A DNA stretch of 64,000 nt from Bacillus cereus ATCC 14579 (GTDB lineage Bacteria; Bacillota; Bacilli; Bacillales; Bacillaceae_G): contig NC_004722.1 of NCBI RefSeq assembly GCF_000007825.1, positions 3,078,501 to 3,142,500 of the forward strand. The letters run 5' to 3'. The notes below the pieces were generated by a model. The model was not told where the DNA came from. It saw only the letters and a program-made list of their open reading frames with translations, and made no database searches. Positions within the stretch are counted from its first letter, which is position 1. Each line of letters opens with the position of its first letter. Made by a program: the position numbers and the translations under genes. Positions 44,689-53,301 of this stretch are shown in pieces.

Positions 44689-45126
44689 TTAACAACAAGA
44701 ATTTTTAGCTACCTCATTTGAAGTCGCGCAACAAGATGACTCTTCAATTTTGTGAACATTACTATCTGCTTTCGTATAAAAGAATTCCCATTCATTCCCA
44801 TCTGGATCTGTTACCCAAAACTTATCTTGCACTGCATAGCAACAAGTCGTATCCATCTCATCACGCGCGAAGAAACCTTCTTTTTCTAATCGTTCTTTAT
44901 GCAATGTAATTTCTTCAGCTGTATCCACTTGGAAACCAAAATGATTTACCTGATTTCCCTTCACTTCATCTCGCACGTTCAGCGTAAAATTAAGTCCTGG
45001 CGTCTCTAATAAAAATTTTGCATAATCTGTTTTCACTTTAACTGGTGAAACACCAAATACCTTTTCATAAAATTCAATAGACTTCTCTAAATTCGTAACG
45101 TTTATACCGACGTGAACATATCTCAT
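44689..45126 (-). CDS. arsI: ArsI C-As lyase (organoarsenical demethylase)
   Basis: This is a 145-residue vicinal-oxygen-chelate dioxygenase. Metal ligands are visible as H5 (RYVHVG), H62 (VNHFGF) and E114 (EWEFF). The substrate cysteine pair C95-C96 in DTTCCYAVQD, characteristic of ArsI, binds trivalent methyl- or phenyl-arsenicals. Two further CC pairs lie in the C-terminal tail (ESSCC, KNSCC). ArsI cleaves the carbon-arsenic bond, releasing arsenite for Acr3. AGGAGG is 8 nt before the ATG. An ArsR-type operator lies between arsR and this gene. Confidence 0.9.
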   Translation of the reverse strand: MRYVHVGINVTNLEKSIEFYEKVFGVSPVKVKTDYAKFLLETPGLNFTLNVRDEVKGNQVNHFGFQVDTAEEITLHKERLEKEGFFARDEMDTTCCYAVQDKFWVTDPDGNEWEFFYTKADSNVHKIEESSCCATSNEVAKNSCC

Positions 45127-45151
45127 ACCTTATTCCTCCTTTTTATATATC

Positions 45152-45175
45152 ATTAATCAATTTTTTTTGATTAAT
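45152..45175 (-). promoter_or_regulatory. ArsR operator 3 (between arsR and arsI)
   Basis: ATTAATCAA followed by a T-run and TTGATTAAT forms a 24-nt near-palindrome. Its core, ATCAA-N6-TTGAT, is the same as the two sites upstream of arsR. It may allow internal repression of arsI-acr3-arsC. Confidence 0.7.
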
Positions 45176-45186
45176 AACTCAAAATT

Positions 45187-45492
45187 TTAACAGCAACTAC
45201 CTTTCCCTGTTTTTCTAAAGATACAGCACAATTCTTCTGATAATAAATTATTCACTTCCGCATCATTTAAATCATAATAACTCCACGTACCTTTTGTTTC
45301 TTTTACAATCAAACCTGCATCTAATAAAATTTTTAAATGATATGATAATTTAGATTGCGTCATTTCAAAAACTTCTGTTAAATCACATACACACGTCTGT
45401 CCTCGCTGGCAAAGTTCATACATGATTTCTAAACGTTTCTGATCCGCCAACGCTTTAAACTTTTTCTCATAGAGCTGAAAATTTTGTGCCAC
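45187..45492 (-). CDS. arsR: Arsenic-responsive repressor ArsR
   Basis: This 101-residue winged-helix repressor of the ArsR/SmtB family carries the As(III)-binding cysteines at the start of the DNA-binding helix: C28, C34 and C36 in ELCQRGQTCVCDLTE. DNA-recognition helix: FEMTQSKLSYHLKILLDAG. A terminal SCC adds more thiols. The start codon is GTG (weak GGGAAGTGA site upstream). It leads the operon and presumably binds the three ATCAA-N6-TTGAT operators. Confidence 0.92.
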   Translation of the reverse strand: MAQNFQLYEKKFKALADQKRLEIMYELCQRGQTCVCDLTEVFEMTQSKLSYHLKILLDAGLIVKETKGTWSYYDLNDAEVNNLLSEELCCIFRKTGKGSCC

Positions 45493-45510
45493 TGTAGTTC
45501 ACTTCCCTTC

Positions 45511-45526
45511 ATCAACTTTTTTTGAT
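45511..45526 (-). promoter_or_regulatory. ArsR operator 1
   Basis: ATCAACTTTTTTTGAT lies between the -10 of the ars promoter and the arsR start. It shares 15 of 16 bases with the site at 45570-45585. Confidence 0.75.
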
Positions 45527-45532
45527 ATTTAT

Positions 45533-45562
45533 AGTATATACGTAGATGAGTTCTATATGCAA
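45533..45562 (-). promoter_or_regulatory. Sigma-A promoter of the ars operon
   Basis: On the minus strand TTGCAT (-35, 45557-45562) and TATACT (-10, 45533-45538) are separated by 18 nt. The promoter is bracketed by two ArsR-type operators. Confidence 0.65.
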
Positions 45563-45569
45563 CTTATTA

Positions 45570-45585
45570 ATCAAGTTTTTTTGAT
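45570..45585 (-). promoter_or_regulatory. ArsR operator 2
   Basis: ATCAAGTTTTTTTGAT begins 59 nt from operator 1 and lies just upstream of the -35 hexamer, so a repressor pair could clamp the promoter. Confidence 0.72.
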
Positions 45586-45627
45586 TTATCTAAAAAACTT
45601 CCTCGCATCATATCTTTGTTACAATTA

Positions 45628-45673
45628 AAAAAGACCATAACCTTTTCAAAAATGAAAAACTATGGTTCTTTTT
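45628..45673 (-). terminator. Terminator downstream of the dinB-like gene
   Basis: The arms AAAAAGAACCATAGTTTTTCA and TGAAAAGGTTATGGTCTTTTT pair over about 20 bp with few mismatches, with T-runs at both ends. It isolates the ars promoter from upstream transcription. Confidence 0.75.
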
Positions 45674-45750
45674 ACAACTTAATAGTTACAATATTTCCGA
45701 GAAATGGAGTCTCTATAACTATTTTAAATTTTAATTTGATCATTATAGAG

Positions 45751-45884
45751 TAGTGCCCCATCACCCTCAATCTAAGAAAAACAAATACCCCAAAATGAGA
45801 AAAATCGATATGCTCTTGTTTTTGGTGCATATTCATAAAAATAGTCTAAATCCTTAAGTTGATGGTTGTGGGGCGGGCCCCCCA
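45751..45884. repeat. bcr1-like dispersed repeat, copy A
   Basis: The left part (CCCATCACCCTCAATCTAAG, then ATACCCCAAAATGAG) matches the left part of the element at 50196-50336. The right end reads CTTAAGTTGATGGTTGTGG and then a G/C-only GGGCGGGCCCCCC run. It abuts the high-G+C dinB segment. The family name is from memory of B. cereus group repeats. Confidence 0.5.
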
Positions 45885-45949
45885 TAAGAACGGTATCTAA
45901 AAGATTGTATGATAGGTGTTAGTTCCATTCCAATGGCCTCAGCCGGCGA

Positions 45950-46459
45950 TTAACTCAAATACCGATTTCGGATGACCGCCATGTGATGAAGTTCGTGTCC
46001 TGCGACGCCGTATGCGAGGGCGCGCGCCGTAATGCTTAGGTTGTTGGCTGTGCCCTTGCGGGTCCACGCCTCCGCTGGTAGCCCGCGCAACAATGTAAGC
46101 GTTGATTGCCGTACGGCCCGGTAGTCTTCGGCCAATTGCGCGGTTGTCCAGCTTCCGAAAGGAGGTATGAATAATTCCTGATCGAAACCGGTCAGAGGCG
46201 TCTGGTCCCCTCTTGCGAACCGGAGCAGGCGGTAGGTCATGACGCGTTCCGCGTCTGTAATGTGGCCCACGACTTCTTTCAGCGTCCATTTTCCTTCCGC
46301 ATACCGATATGTGGCCTGGCTTTCGGTCAACGATGCCAGGAGCTCGGTCATTTGCTTTTCCTGGGCGAGCAGAATATCGATGATGTTACCGTCCGGCACC
46401 AAACGGATATATTCGCCGGAGCTCCCGGCATATTCTACTTCTGACGGTCTTTGATTCAT
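45950..46459 (-). CDS. DinB-superfamily protein on a high-G+C segment
   Basis: This 169-residue protein has the four-helix DinB_2 layout. It contains a metal-type His in LKEVVGHITDAERVMTYRLL (near residue 66), then GFDQELFIPPFGSW, and ends ITARALAYGVAGHELHHMAV with the paired histidines near 155. Bacillithiol-dependent S-transferases and other thiol-linked enzymes share this fold. By eye its G+C is near 58%, against roughly 35% around it, and codon third positions are G/C-rich, so it was probably acquired from a distant donor such as a Paenibacillus-like genome. GAGGTG is 8 nt before the ATG. The ribosome site region itself is AT-rich, so only the coding part is foreign. Confidence 0.85.
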   Translation of the reverse strand: MNQRPSEVEYAGSSGEYIRLVPDGNIIDILLAQEKQMTELLASLTESQATYRYAEGKWTLKEVVGHITDAERVMTYRLLRFARGDQTPLTGFDQELFIPPFGSWTTAQLAEDYRAVRQSTLTLLRGLPAEAWTRKGTANNLSITARALAYGVAGHELHHMAVIRNRYLS

Positions 46460-46806
46460 GCGTAGTCACCTCTTTATGTAGATATAGAAAATTATAGCAC
46501 TCGTCTATGTCTAATAAATTCGCGAAATAATAGAACTTCCCTTCTAATAATTGAGGATAAGCAACTATTTAGTCAGTCGCCACACTATCCTGATTCGTTA
46601 GCACAATAAGCAACGCTAATCAATAATGCATAAAAATTAGAAGTTATACAATATTTCAAAGTTATTAATATATATTAGATTATTCCGAAACATATATAAA
46701 TACATTTTGTCGAAACTATTAAAAAGGGAGAATTTCTCTAGCTGGAGAATTAATAATTGTGTTACCAATATGTAAAAATCTCAATTTAAAATTAAAGGAG
46801 AACAAA

Positions 46807-47352
46807 ATGGGACAAATAATTGTATCGATGTACCTCTCACTAGATGGTGTCATGGAGGAACCAGCTTGGACTGCTCCATACTTCAATGAAGAAGTAGCAA
46901 AGTTTCAATCCGATTTACTGTTTGAAAGTGAAGCGCTTCTACTAGGGCGAGTAACCTATCAAGGTTTTGCAGCTGCCTGGCCTTCTATGACTGATGAAGA
47001 GGGTTTTGCTGATAAGATGAACAGCATACCTAAATTTGTTGCTTCAACAACTTTGGAAAAAACCGAATGGAATGCAAATCTTATCAAGGGTAATATTGTA
47101 GAAGAAATATCGAAACTGAAGGAACAGCCCGGTCAGAACCTTTTAATTTATGGTAGTGGTGAGCTTATACAGACATTGATGCAACACGACCTCATTGATG
47201 AATATCATTTTATGGTCAATCCTGTTATCGTGGGAAGCGGAAAGCATCTCTTTAAAACCGGAAACGATACAAAGGCTTTAAAACTGATCGAAACAAGAAC
47301 GACCAGTTCAGGTGTCGTTATTCTTTCCTATCAGCCGGAGAAAAAAGAATAA
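46807..47352 (+). CDS. RibD-C/dihydrofolate-reductase-like protein
   Basis: This 181-residue protein belongs to the bacterial bifunctional deaminase-reductase C-terminal domain family (stand-alone YyaP/YwjB type). Typical blocks are IVSMYLSLDGVMEEPAW, LLLGRVTYQGFAAAWPSM, NLLIYGSGELIQTLMQHDL and MVNPVIVGSGKHLF. It is expected to bind NADPH; its substrate is not known. ATG at 46807 is taken because AAAGGAG lies 6 nt upstream; the 16 in-frame codons before it have no such site. It ends in a strong terminator. Confidence 0.85.
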   Translation: MGQIIVSMYLSLDGVMEEPAWTAPYFNEEVAKFQSDLLFESEALLLGRVTYQGFAAAWPSMTDEEGFADKMNSIPKFVASTTLEKTEWNANLIKGNIVEEISKLKEQPGQNLLIYGSGELIQTLMQHDLIDEYHFMVNPVIVGSGKHLFKTGNDTKALKLIETRTTSSGVVILSYQPEKKE

Positions 47353-47439
47353 TTATTGATAAATTATATAAACAAAAAAAGATTGACTCTTTCAGATCAG
47401 GAAAAGTTAAAAATAACTTCCAATAACAAGAATAATGTA

Positions 47440-47476
47440 AATAAGCTGTCCATGTGGACAGCTTATTGTTTTTTTG
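47440..47476 (+). terminator. Perfect 12-bp terminator
   Basis: The arms AATAAGCTGTCC and GGACAGCTTATT with a 4-nt loop are followed by GTTTTTTTTG, about 88 nt after the reductase stop. Confidence 0.92.
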
Positions 47477-47580
47477 CTTAGCGTGCAAAATTCGCGTCTT
47501 GTTCGCGTGACCCCAAACAGTACGATTTTATTTCAAAGACACAACGATCTTACTACACACTTTTTATTTATCCCACACTC

Positions 47581-49437
47581 TCATCTACTAATATTACTAT
47601 TTTTTATTACTAATGTTGCCGTTTCACTCGGATGGCTAAGAGGAAAATGATGGCCATATGGAACAAAATCAACCTTACCAAGATGCGATGGAGCAGAATA
47701 GCCTCTGTCATACTCCCCCCAAATAATGTGAAGATTATACTTTGTTACTTCATTGAAATCACCTTGATCATTTTTTAGTAGTAAACTGTTAAGCTGAACC
47801 GTAGTATTTAAAATTCTAGGAGAAGTAAAACTGTTTCTTATTTTTTCAATATAATATTCAGGGATGCTCTCCATACTTTCAAACAAACCATTACTTAATA
47901 AATATCGCCCTATCAAATTAGTAGTTGCCAGTTTTAATTTCCATTTGTTCATAAATTGAGGAACTTTTAGCGATTTAGCATTTTTTTTAACAACAGGCGG
48001 CTGAAGTAAAGTGATTGAATACTTCTTATCTATGTACTCTTGTACCAATGCTTCCAGAAGAATAAACGCACCGAATGAATGGCCAATTAGATGTGCACCA
48101 TTAGTAGCTTTCTCCAATAATTTTTTCACTACATTCAAATAGATATCTAGAAGATTTTTCTCTCGTTTAAAAGGAGAACGTCCCAAACCTGGAAGATCCA
48201 AAATCCATACAGGTTGACCAGTTTTTTCATGAAGCTCTTGTGCTAAAGGAAATAAATCCTCTCCATCACTCAATAAACCATGTAATAAAATAAACGGTTT
48301 ACCCTTTCCTTGTAATTGGTAAAGGGTAGTGTTATCGCATAATGTTCGTTTAAATAAATGATTATGCCGGCCATTTTGATACATCATTCGATAATCCAGA
48401 TCAGCTACTACGGCAGGGAAAAATTTCATTACACTCGTCTTCTTAAACCAATCTCCTCCCATAATTTTTTTCGCTGAAACATTTAAAAATTTTTGTCTTG
48501 TAATAAAATTCAGTCCATCAGAAGGAATTTTTGTTATTTTACTTCCTCCACTATTCATAATTGCTTTCATAAATGGCATTGGAACAGAGATTTTTGGTGC
48601 CCTCATATTCATACTTTCCGACATAATACTTAATAATTCAGCAATGTTCTGATCGTGCTGTTTGTCTTCAACAAGTGTATATGTTTGAATAGTCGGTTGC
48701 TCCAATCTGAAAACCTGCACAATAAACTTCGCAAGCTCATCGTTTGAAATAAGTGGTAACCTATATCCCTTACCTCCAGGAATCACTGGCATGAGCCCTC
48801 TTCGCATACTCATCACAAGCAAACCTAACCCTGCTATCTGCTCTGTACTCCCTGTTTTACTACTACCGACTACAGTTGGCGGATTAATTACAGAAAGCGG
48901 ATAACCTACTGCTGATGCCTGCTGACGGATATAAAGATCTGCTAAAAATTTTGTTCTCTCATATGGATTTTTTATTTTCAAATAATTGTTTCCTTCTTTA
49001 AACACATCAATTGCAATCTTGCTATTTTTATCATCAAAAGGACTCATATAGCCTACAACATGAATAAATTGTTGCAAACCCTTCAATTGATGAATACTTT
49101 TAGCTAATTCACTAATATGTTTGGCGCCATTTAAAAATACGGAAGCTGCCTCTTTACTTGTCGCTTGAATATCCATGGGGCCTCCTGCGTGAATAATCAC
49201 ATCCGTTTTCAATACCCTCTCCTTATCTTCAGCACTTAGACCTAAATCTATTTTCGTCAAATCACCTTCAATAAAGTGCATAACTTCCTTTTTTAAGATG
49301 CCTCTTTCTTGAAAAAGGCGTGTTGCTTTATTTTTCGACCTCACTAAAAGAAGAATTTTAACATCCTCTTTGGCTAATTCTTTTACCAATTGCTTTCCAA
49401 TAAAGCCTGTTCCGCCAGTTAAAAATACTGTTCTCAT
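47581..49437 (-). CDS. Fusion of NAD-dependent extended SDR and alpha/beta hydrolase
   Basis: This 618-residue two-domain protein has a residues 1-355 part that is an extended short-chain reductase of the male-sterility/acyl-CoA-reductase-like type: nucleotide loop LTGGTGFIGKQLV, IIHAGGPMDIQ, catalytic Tyr-x3-Lys in NPYERTKFLADLY, and INPPTVVGSSKTG. Residues ~370-615 are an alpha/beta hydrolase: PFILLHGLLSDGEDLF, nucleophile elbow HLIGHSFGAFILLEA, and His in PYGHHFPLSHPSE. GGGGG precedes the ATG. A TetR gene lies just upstream, with a palindromic operator in the gap. Such a fusion could couple reduction and hydrolysis of a fatty or polyketide-like substrate (inference). Confidence 0.82.
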   Translation of the reverse strand: MRTVFLTGGTGFIGKQLVKELAKEDVKILLLVRSKNKATRLFQERGILKKEVMHFIEGDLTKIDLGLSAEDKERVLKTDVIIHAGGPMDIQATSKEAASVFLNGAKHISELAKSIHQLKGLQQFIHVVGYMSPFDDKNSKIAIDVFKEGNNYLKIKNPYERTKFLADLYIRQQASAVGYPLSVINPPTVVGSSKTGSTEQIAGLGLLVMSMRRGLMPVIPGGKGYRLPLISNDELAKFIVQVFRLEQPTIQTYTLVEDKQHDQNIAELLSIMSESMNMRAPKISVPMPFMKAIMNSGGSKITKIPSDGLNFITRQKFLNVSAKKIMGGDWFKKTSVMKFFPAVVADLDYRMMYQNGRHNHLFKRTLCDNTTLYQLQGKGKPFILLHGLLSDGEDLFPLAQELHEKTGQPVWILDLPGLGRSPFKREKNLLDIYLNVVKKLLEKATNGAHLIGHSFGAFILLEALVQEYIDKKYSITLLQPPVVKKNAKSLKVPQFMNKWKLKLATTNLIGRYLLSNGLFESMESIPEYYIEKIRNSFTSPRILNTTVQLNSLLLKNDQGDFNEVTKYNLHIIWGEYDRGYSAPSHLGKVDFVPYGHHFPLSHPSETATLVIKNSNISR

Positions 49438-49452
49438 ATAAAATCCCCCTTT

Positions 49453-49470
49453 TAGTACTATTTAGTACTA
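49453..49470 (-). promoter_or_regulatory. TetR-type operator before the SDR-hydrolase gene
   Basis: Two copies of the self-complementary octamer TAGTACTA are separated by 2 nt. The same 8-2-8 architecture, with one octamer changed to TAGAACTA, stands before the tetR gene itself. Confidence 0.7.
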
Positions 49471-49495
49471 ATTTGATGTAAAAAAAATGCTTCTT

Positions 49496-50062
49496 TTATC
49501 GAAGCAATTTAAAAAAATGATCTGCTGTTTTCGTAATTACAGTTGCATCCTTCAATGTTTCTGAAATAAATAACGCTCCTTCAAGATTTGTAATAAAAAG
49601 TGATGCAACCTCATCAATATTAATCGTATTTCTGAATTCTCCATTCTCTACCCCTTGTTTAAGTAATAGAGAAACTTTCTTTTGTAATCCTGTAAAAAAA
49701 AGACCTATTTTTTCTTTTATTTGCGTGGCCTGTGTAGGACTTTGAATATAAAGAGTAATAAATGGACAGCTTCCCTTATACTCTCTCGATTGAACTCCTT
49801 GTGATAATTGCTTTAAAAACAGTTGGATACGATCTTCAACTAAAAATTGGTTCTGAGAAAGTACGTCATCAATTGCAGATTGATACATTTCAATCCAATA
49901 ATCAACAACCCCTTCTAATAATACTTCCTTATTAGAAAAGTGATAATACACATTAGACTTTGAAACTTTGCTTACACGTACTAATTCATCCATACTTGTA
50001 TAAGCAAACCCTTTTTCTAAAAATAATGTTGCAGCTACTTCAATCACACGTTTTTGATTCAT
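49496..50062 (-). CDS. TetR-family repressor of the SDR-hydrolase gene
   Basis: This 188-residue regulator has an N-terminal TetR helix-turn-helix (VIEVAATLFLEKGFAYTSMD, then VSKVSKSNVYYHFSNKEVLL) and a ligand-binding C-terminal domain of the QacR/YfiR-like kind (CPFITLYIQSPTQATQIKEK). Start 50062 is chosen for AAAGGT about 8 nt upstream; an earlier in-frame ATG (50080) has no ribosome site. Matching octamer-pair operators before its own gene and before the downstream SDR-hydrolase gene point to autoregulation and control of a two-gene unit. Confidence 0.85.
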   Translation of the reverse strand: MNQKRVIEVAATLFLEKGFAYTSMDELVRVSKVSKSNVYYHFSNKEVLLEGVVDYWIEMYQSAIDDVLSQNQFLVEDRIQLFLKQLSQGVQSREYKGSCPFITLYIQSPTQATQIKEKIGLFFTGLQKKVSLLLKQGVENGEFRNTINIDEVASLFITNLEGALFISETLKDATVITKTADHFFKLLR

Positions 50063-50083
50063 TAATTTTACCTTTGTCATAAC

Positions 50084-50101
50084 TAGAACTATATAGTACT
50101 A
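50084..50101 (-). promoter_or_regulatory. TetR-type operator before tetR (autoregulation)
   Basis: TAGAACTA-TA-TAGTACTA, the 8-2-8 pattern, matches the site at 49453-49470 and lies about 22 nt upstream of the preferred start. Confidence 0.68.
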
Positions 50102-50195
50102 ATTTAAATATTGCAAGTATTTATGTTAATTTAGAAAAAAGTTGAACTGAACCCCGAAATTGTTCATTCACTATCGTCTAATAGAAGTCACCATA

Positions 50196-50336
50196 CATGC
50201 CCATCAACTTAAGAAAAAGAAATGCCCCCAAAACGAAAAAATGAGCGGCTTCTCAGAATAATTATCTGTAGAGAAAGAAAATTTTAATTTAGGAGTATAT
50301 GAAAATATTAGCTTGATGGTGATGTGGTGCTCCCCC
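50196..50336. repeat. bcr1-like dispersed repeat, copy B
   Basis: This element of about 141 nt begins CATGCCCATCAACTTAAGAA, continues with GCCCCCAAAACGAAAAAATG and ends TTAGCTTGATGGTGATGTG then GTGCTCCCCC. The right end is the reverse complement of the left end of copy C (63129-63281). The left end equals the terminal sequence I associate with IS231 and found reversed at 63110-63129. No coding capacity. Confidence 0.6.
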
Positions 50337-50355
50337 AATATGTAAATAAAAAGTA

Positions 50356-50384
50356 GGAGGAGCCTATATTAACAGACTCCTCTT
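50356..50384 (-). terminator. Terminator after colA
   Basis: The arms GAGGAGTC and GGCTCCTC are followed by CTACTTTTTATTT on the minus strand, about 35 nt past the colA stop. Confidence 0.6.
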
Positions 50385-50418
50385 TAAAATAGCCATTCTA
50401 TACATGTTAGAAATAAAT

Positions 50419-53301
50419 TCATTTTACTAATAATGAATATTCACCGTTTTTATCATCGAATTTATATACATTTAAATAATATTTACCTGGTTTCGCTGCG
50501 AATTTCCCCTTTATAACATTTCCTTCATCTTCACCACAAGCTACATAATTTTGCATGTCTGATTCATGATAAAGCACCCATGTCATCCCAATATTTTGTT
50601 CATTTACCACAGAAATATCTACTTCTTTTGGATCTGTAACATTAAACGTATAAACATCTGTTTGATCAGGAGTAATCAGATTTCCTTTTACAAGCGTATT
50701 AAACGGGAGTACCTTCTCCTCTTCATAAGATTCACTTGTTTGCGGATCTTGTTTTACAGTAACTTTTGTTTGTTCTTTGCTTTCTTTTCCTCTACTATCT
50801 TTTACTGTTAGTTCCACAGTGTATGTTCCTTTTTCTCCATATACATGGGTAGGATTTGCTTCTGTACTTGTAGTACCATCTCCAAAGTTCCATAGATAAG
50901 AAATAACTTTTCCATTTTCACTTTTTGTACCATCGCTATGAAATTGAATCTCTTCATTTACTATCCCGCTGTATGGTCCATTCATATTTACTATAGTAGT
51001 TGTTTTTTCCTTTTCCTCTGTCGCAACACCATGAAAAACAATATCATATTCAAACTGGTTAGCTGCATTCACACGATAGTTTACGAAATAGGCTGTAACT
51101 GTTTTATAACCACTCCAACCTTTTTGGGATAACTGCTCTAAAGTTTGGTTTACTTGTTTACTCATCGCTTTCCAATCTTCAGACTCACCTTTTGATGTAC
51201 CACCTGTGTACTTGCCTTCCACGGTAAATGTATTAAAGAATTGCGACTCATATTTTGTAATTTTGGCATCTTTTATATTTGCTACATCCACAATTTCGTT
51301 TTTCACTTCAGCTAGCGGCTTTGGTGCATGTTGAATTAAATAATCATTTGTTACTTTCGGTACATTATATTTATCTTGATTATCAATCAACTGCTGCATA
51401 TACGCTTGATATTCTGCATTCAATTGTGTATTGTTGCTCAATGATTCACGATATGAGTCATAATTTTTCACATCGTTTGCACGGATTAAATCTTGAAGCT
51501 TATCAAATGTTTCAAATTGATGATTATACAAATATGACTGTAGTGCAAAGGAATACTTATAAAAGTCCCATGATCCATATTTTGAGAACAAAGTTTGCTT
51601 TACTGTATAACGGCTTGCTGGATCAGATGATAAGCCACTTATCATACTTTTACGCGGAACAACATTATTTGTACGTGTAGATCCTGCAAAAAATTCTGCA
51701 TTCCCTTCTTGGAACCAAGTTAATCGTTCATTTTGATACATTTCTCCGCTTCCAAATAAACCAGGAACCTCATACCTTCCTTGTAAATAATGAGTGAATT
51801 CATGACGGAATAACTCTTCTAAACTATAAATACTCTGCTTTGGCGTACGCTCATATGTAAAGAAGGTCCCCTTCTCTTCAATATAAATTCCACCGTTGTT
51901 TGTTTCATATCCATATAATTGTCTATTTAATTGATATTCATCTGGATTATTATAAATTACTATTGTTAGTACATCATCAGCGTTACCTGGTTCTAGCGCT
52001 TTATCATTACCAATTACACGGTGATATTGTGCTTTTACTTCTTTGGCTGCCCAATATAATCTCTTAATTTTTTCTTCTGTTACTTTATCTCCCGTCTTAA
52101 AGACAATAGATCCGTCATCAAATGTATATGTTTTAGGTAAGTATTGTTGTTTCCCTTCTTCACGTATTTTCTGTAAATCTACTGCATTTCCACTATAATC
52201 TTTTCCACCATAGTTTGTTTTCATTTGTTCTACTGCTACAAAATAAGCTCCACTTAAACGAGGATACAAGTTCATCGCTTGTGTAATAACTTCCAATCCT
52301 TTGTTTGGATTACTATGAAATTTCCCTAAACGTCCTGCATAATAAATGCCATTATTAATTAACCAACTATTTTCATTTGTTATATTCCCCACGAGAGCAA
52401 TTCTATTAACCTCATTTATAAAGTTATCAATCTTTCCATACCACATTGTTTCATTAGGTTGCTTATTCGTATCCTGCAAATAAGACTGTATATCATAATC
52501 AATTCCTTTTACAATTTCATATACGGCTTGTCCTTTCGCATAATCGCTTACATACGTAGAAAGATTATCATTATAGTGTTTTAAAACATTTACCGCATAC
52601 TGTACTGTTTCAGTATCACTAGAGGCATTACCAATTAATTTTCCATACGCAGTTACTACTCTATCTTGCTCAGCTGTACCTAATGTGAAGTTTCGATTTT
52701 TCGCGATTGCTTTCAATGCTGGTAAACACTTGTCATGGAAGCTTCTCTCTTTTAAGTAACTTAATTCATTATTATAATATCCCACATAAAAAGCAGAACG
52801 TAATACTTCAACAAATGTTTCAATGCCCTTTGAATTTTCTTTCGTAAACGTCCTTCCTCGTTGTCCTAATTCATTAATGATAACGTTCATGCGTTCTTTA
52901 TTCTGATAAAATGCTTTCGTATCTTGATTGAATTGAAATAAATCCGTAATTTGATTCCAAGAAATTTTTGATAATGTATCAATGAGTTCGCTATTAGGCA
53001 TTTTATTCAGTTCTGCCAAAGTATAGCTTTGCTTTAATTGAATTTCATCACGTTTCATAACCAGAGTAGGACGTTGTGAAAAATCTCCTATTTTTAAACG
53101 CTCTTCAAAATTCAAAGTTTCGTCCGCTTTTGTAGCATGTACAATTTCATCTTTTGAAGTTTCTGTCCCCATTGGTTTCATCTGTAAGATATTATAGGGT
53201 GCTGTTTCTTCTGCTGATACCTGTGTTTGAATACTTCCAAATGATAATGCCATTGTACTAATCCCAATCATCATTTGGGTAAATCTTAAATTCTTGTTCA
53301 T
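50419..53301 (-). CDS. colA: Secreted microbial collagenase (peptidase M9)
   Basis: This is a 960-residue zinc metallopeptidase. It has a signal peptide (MNKNLRFTQMMIGISTMAL, cut after VSAEE), an M9 activator domain (about 60-380) and a peptidase domain with HEFTHYLQGR (His at about residue 500) plus the downstream third ligand in TWFQEGNAEFF. A PKD domain follows (YSGIVNEEIQFHSDG, then YLWNFGDGTTSTEANPTHVY), and a C-terminal PPC/collagen-binding domain ends YYLNVYKFDDKNGEYSLLVK. It degrades collagen and gelatin outside the cell. ATG at 53301 is set by GGAGG 7 nt upstream. The domain order and length match ColA/ColQ of the B. cereus group. Confidence 0.93.
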   Translation of the reverse strand: MNKNLRFTQMMIGISTMALSFGSIQTQVSAEETAPYNILQMKPMGTETSKDEIVHATKADETLNFEERLKIGDFSQRPTLVMKRDEIQLKQSYTLAELNKMPNSELIDTLSKISWNQITDLFQFNQDTKAFYQNKERMNVIINELGQRGRTFTKENSKGIETFVEVLRSAFYVGYYNNELSYLKERSFHDKCLPALKAIAKNRNFTLGTAEQDRVVTAYGKLIGNASSDTETVQYAVNVLKHYNDNLSTYVSDYAKGQAVYEIVKGIDYDIQSYLQDTNKQPNETMWYGKIDNFINEVNRIALVGNITNENSWLINNGIYYAGRLGKFHSNPNKGLEVITQAMNLYPRLSGAYFVAVEQMKTNYGGKDYSGNAVDLQKIREEGKQQYLPKTYTFDDGSIVFKTGDKVTEEKIKRLYWAAKEVKAQYHRVIGNDKALEPGNADDVLTIVIYNNPDEYQLNRQLYGYETNNGGIYIEEKGTFFTYERTPKQSIYSLEELFRHEFTHYLQGRYEVPGLFGSGEMYQNERLTWFQEGNAEFFAGSTRTNNVVPRKSMISGLSSDPASRYTVKQTLFSKYGSWDFYKYSFALQSYLYNHQFETFDKLQDLIRANDVKNYDSYRESLSNNTQLNAEYQAYMQQLIDNQDKYNVPKVTNDYLIQHAPKPLAEVKNEIVDVANIKDAKITKYESQFFNTFTVEGKYTGGTSKGESEDWKAMSKQVNQTLEQLSQKGWSGYKTVTAYFVNYRVNAANQFEYDIVFHGVATEEKEKTTTIVNMNGPYSGIVNEEIQFHSDGTKSENGKVISYLWNFGDGTTSTEANPTHVYGEKGTYTVELTVKDSRGKESKEQTKVTVKQDPQTSESYEEEKVLPFNTLVKGNLITPDQTDVYTFNVTDPKEVDISVVNEQNIGMTWVLYHESDMQNYVACGEDEGNVIKGKFAAKPGKYYLNVYKFDDKNGEYSLLVK

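Noticed and set aside
45939..46289. Long second open frame (116 codons) inside the dinB-like gene
   Set aside because: High G+C suppresses stop codons in all frames; the other frame has the ribosome site and the DinB motifs.
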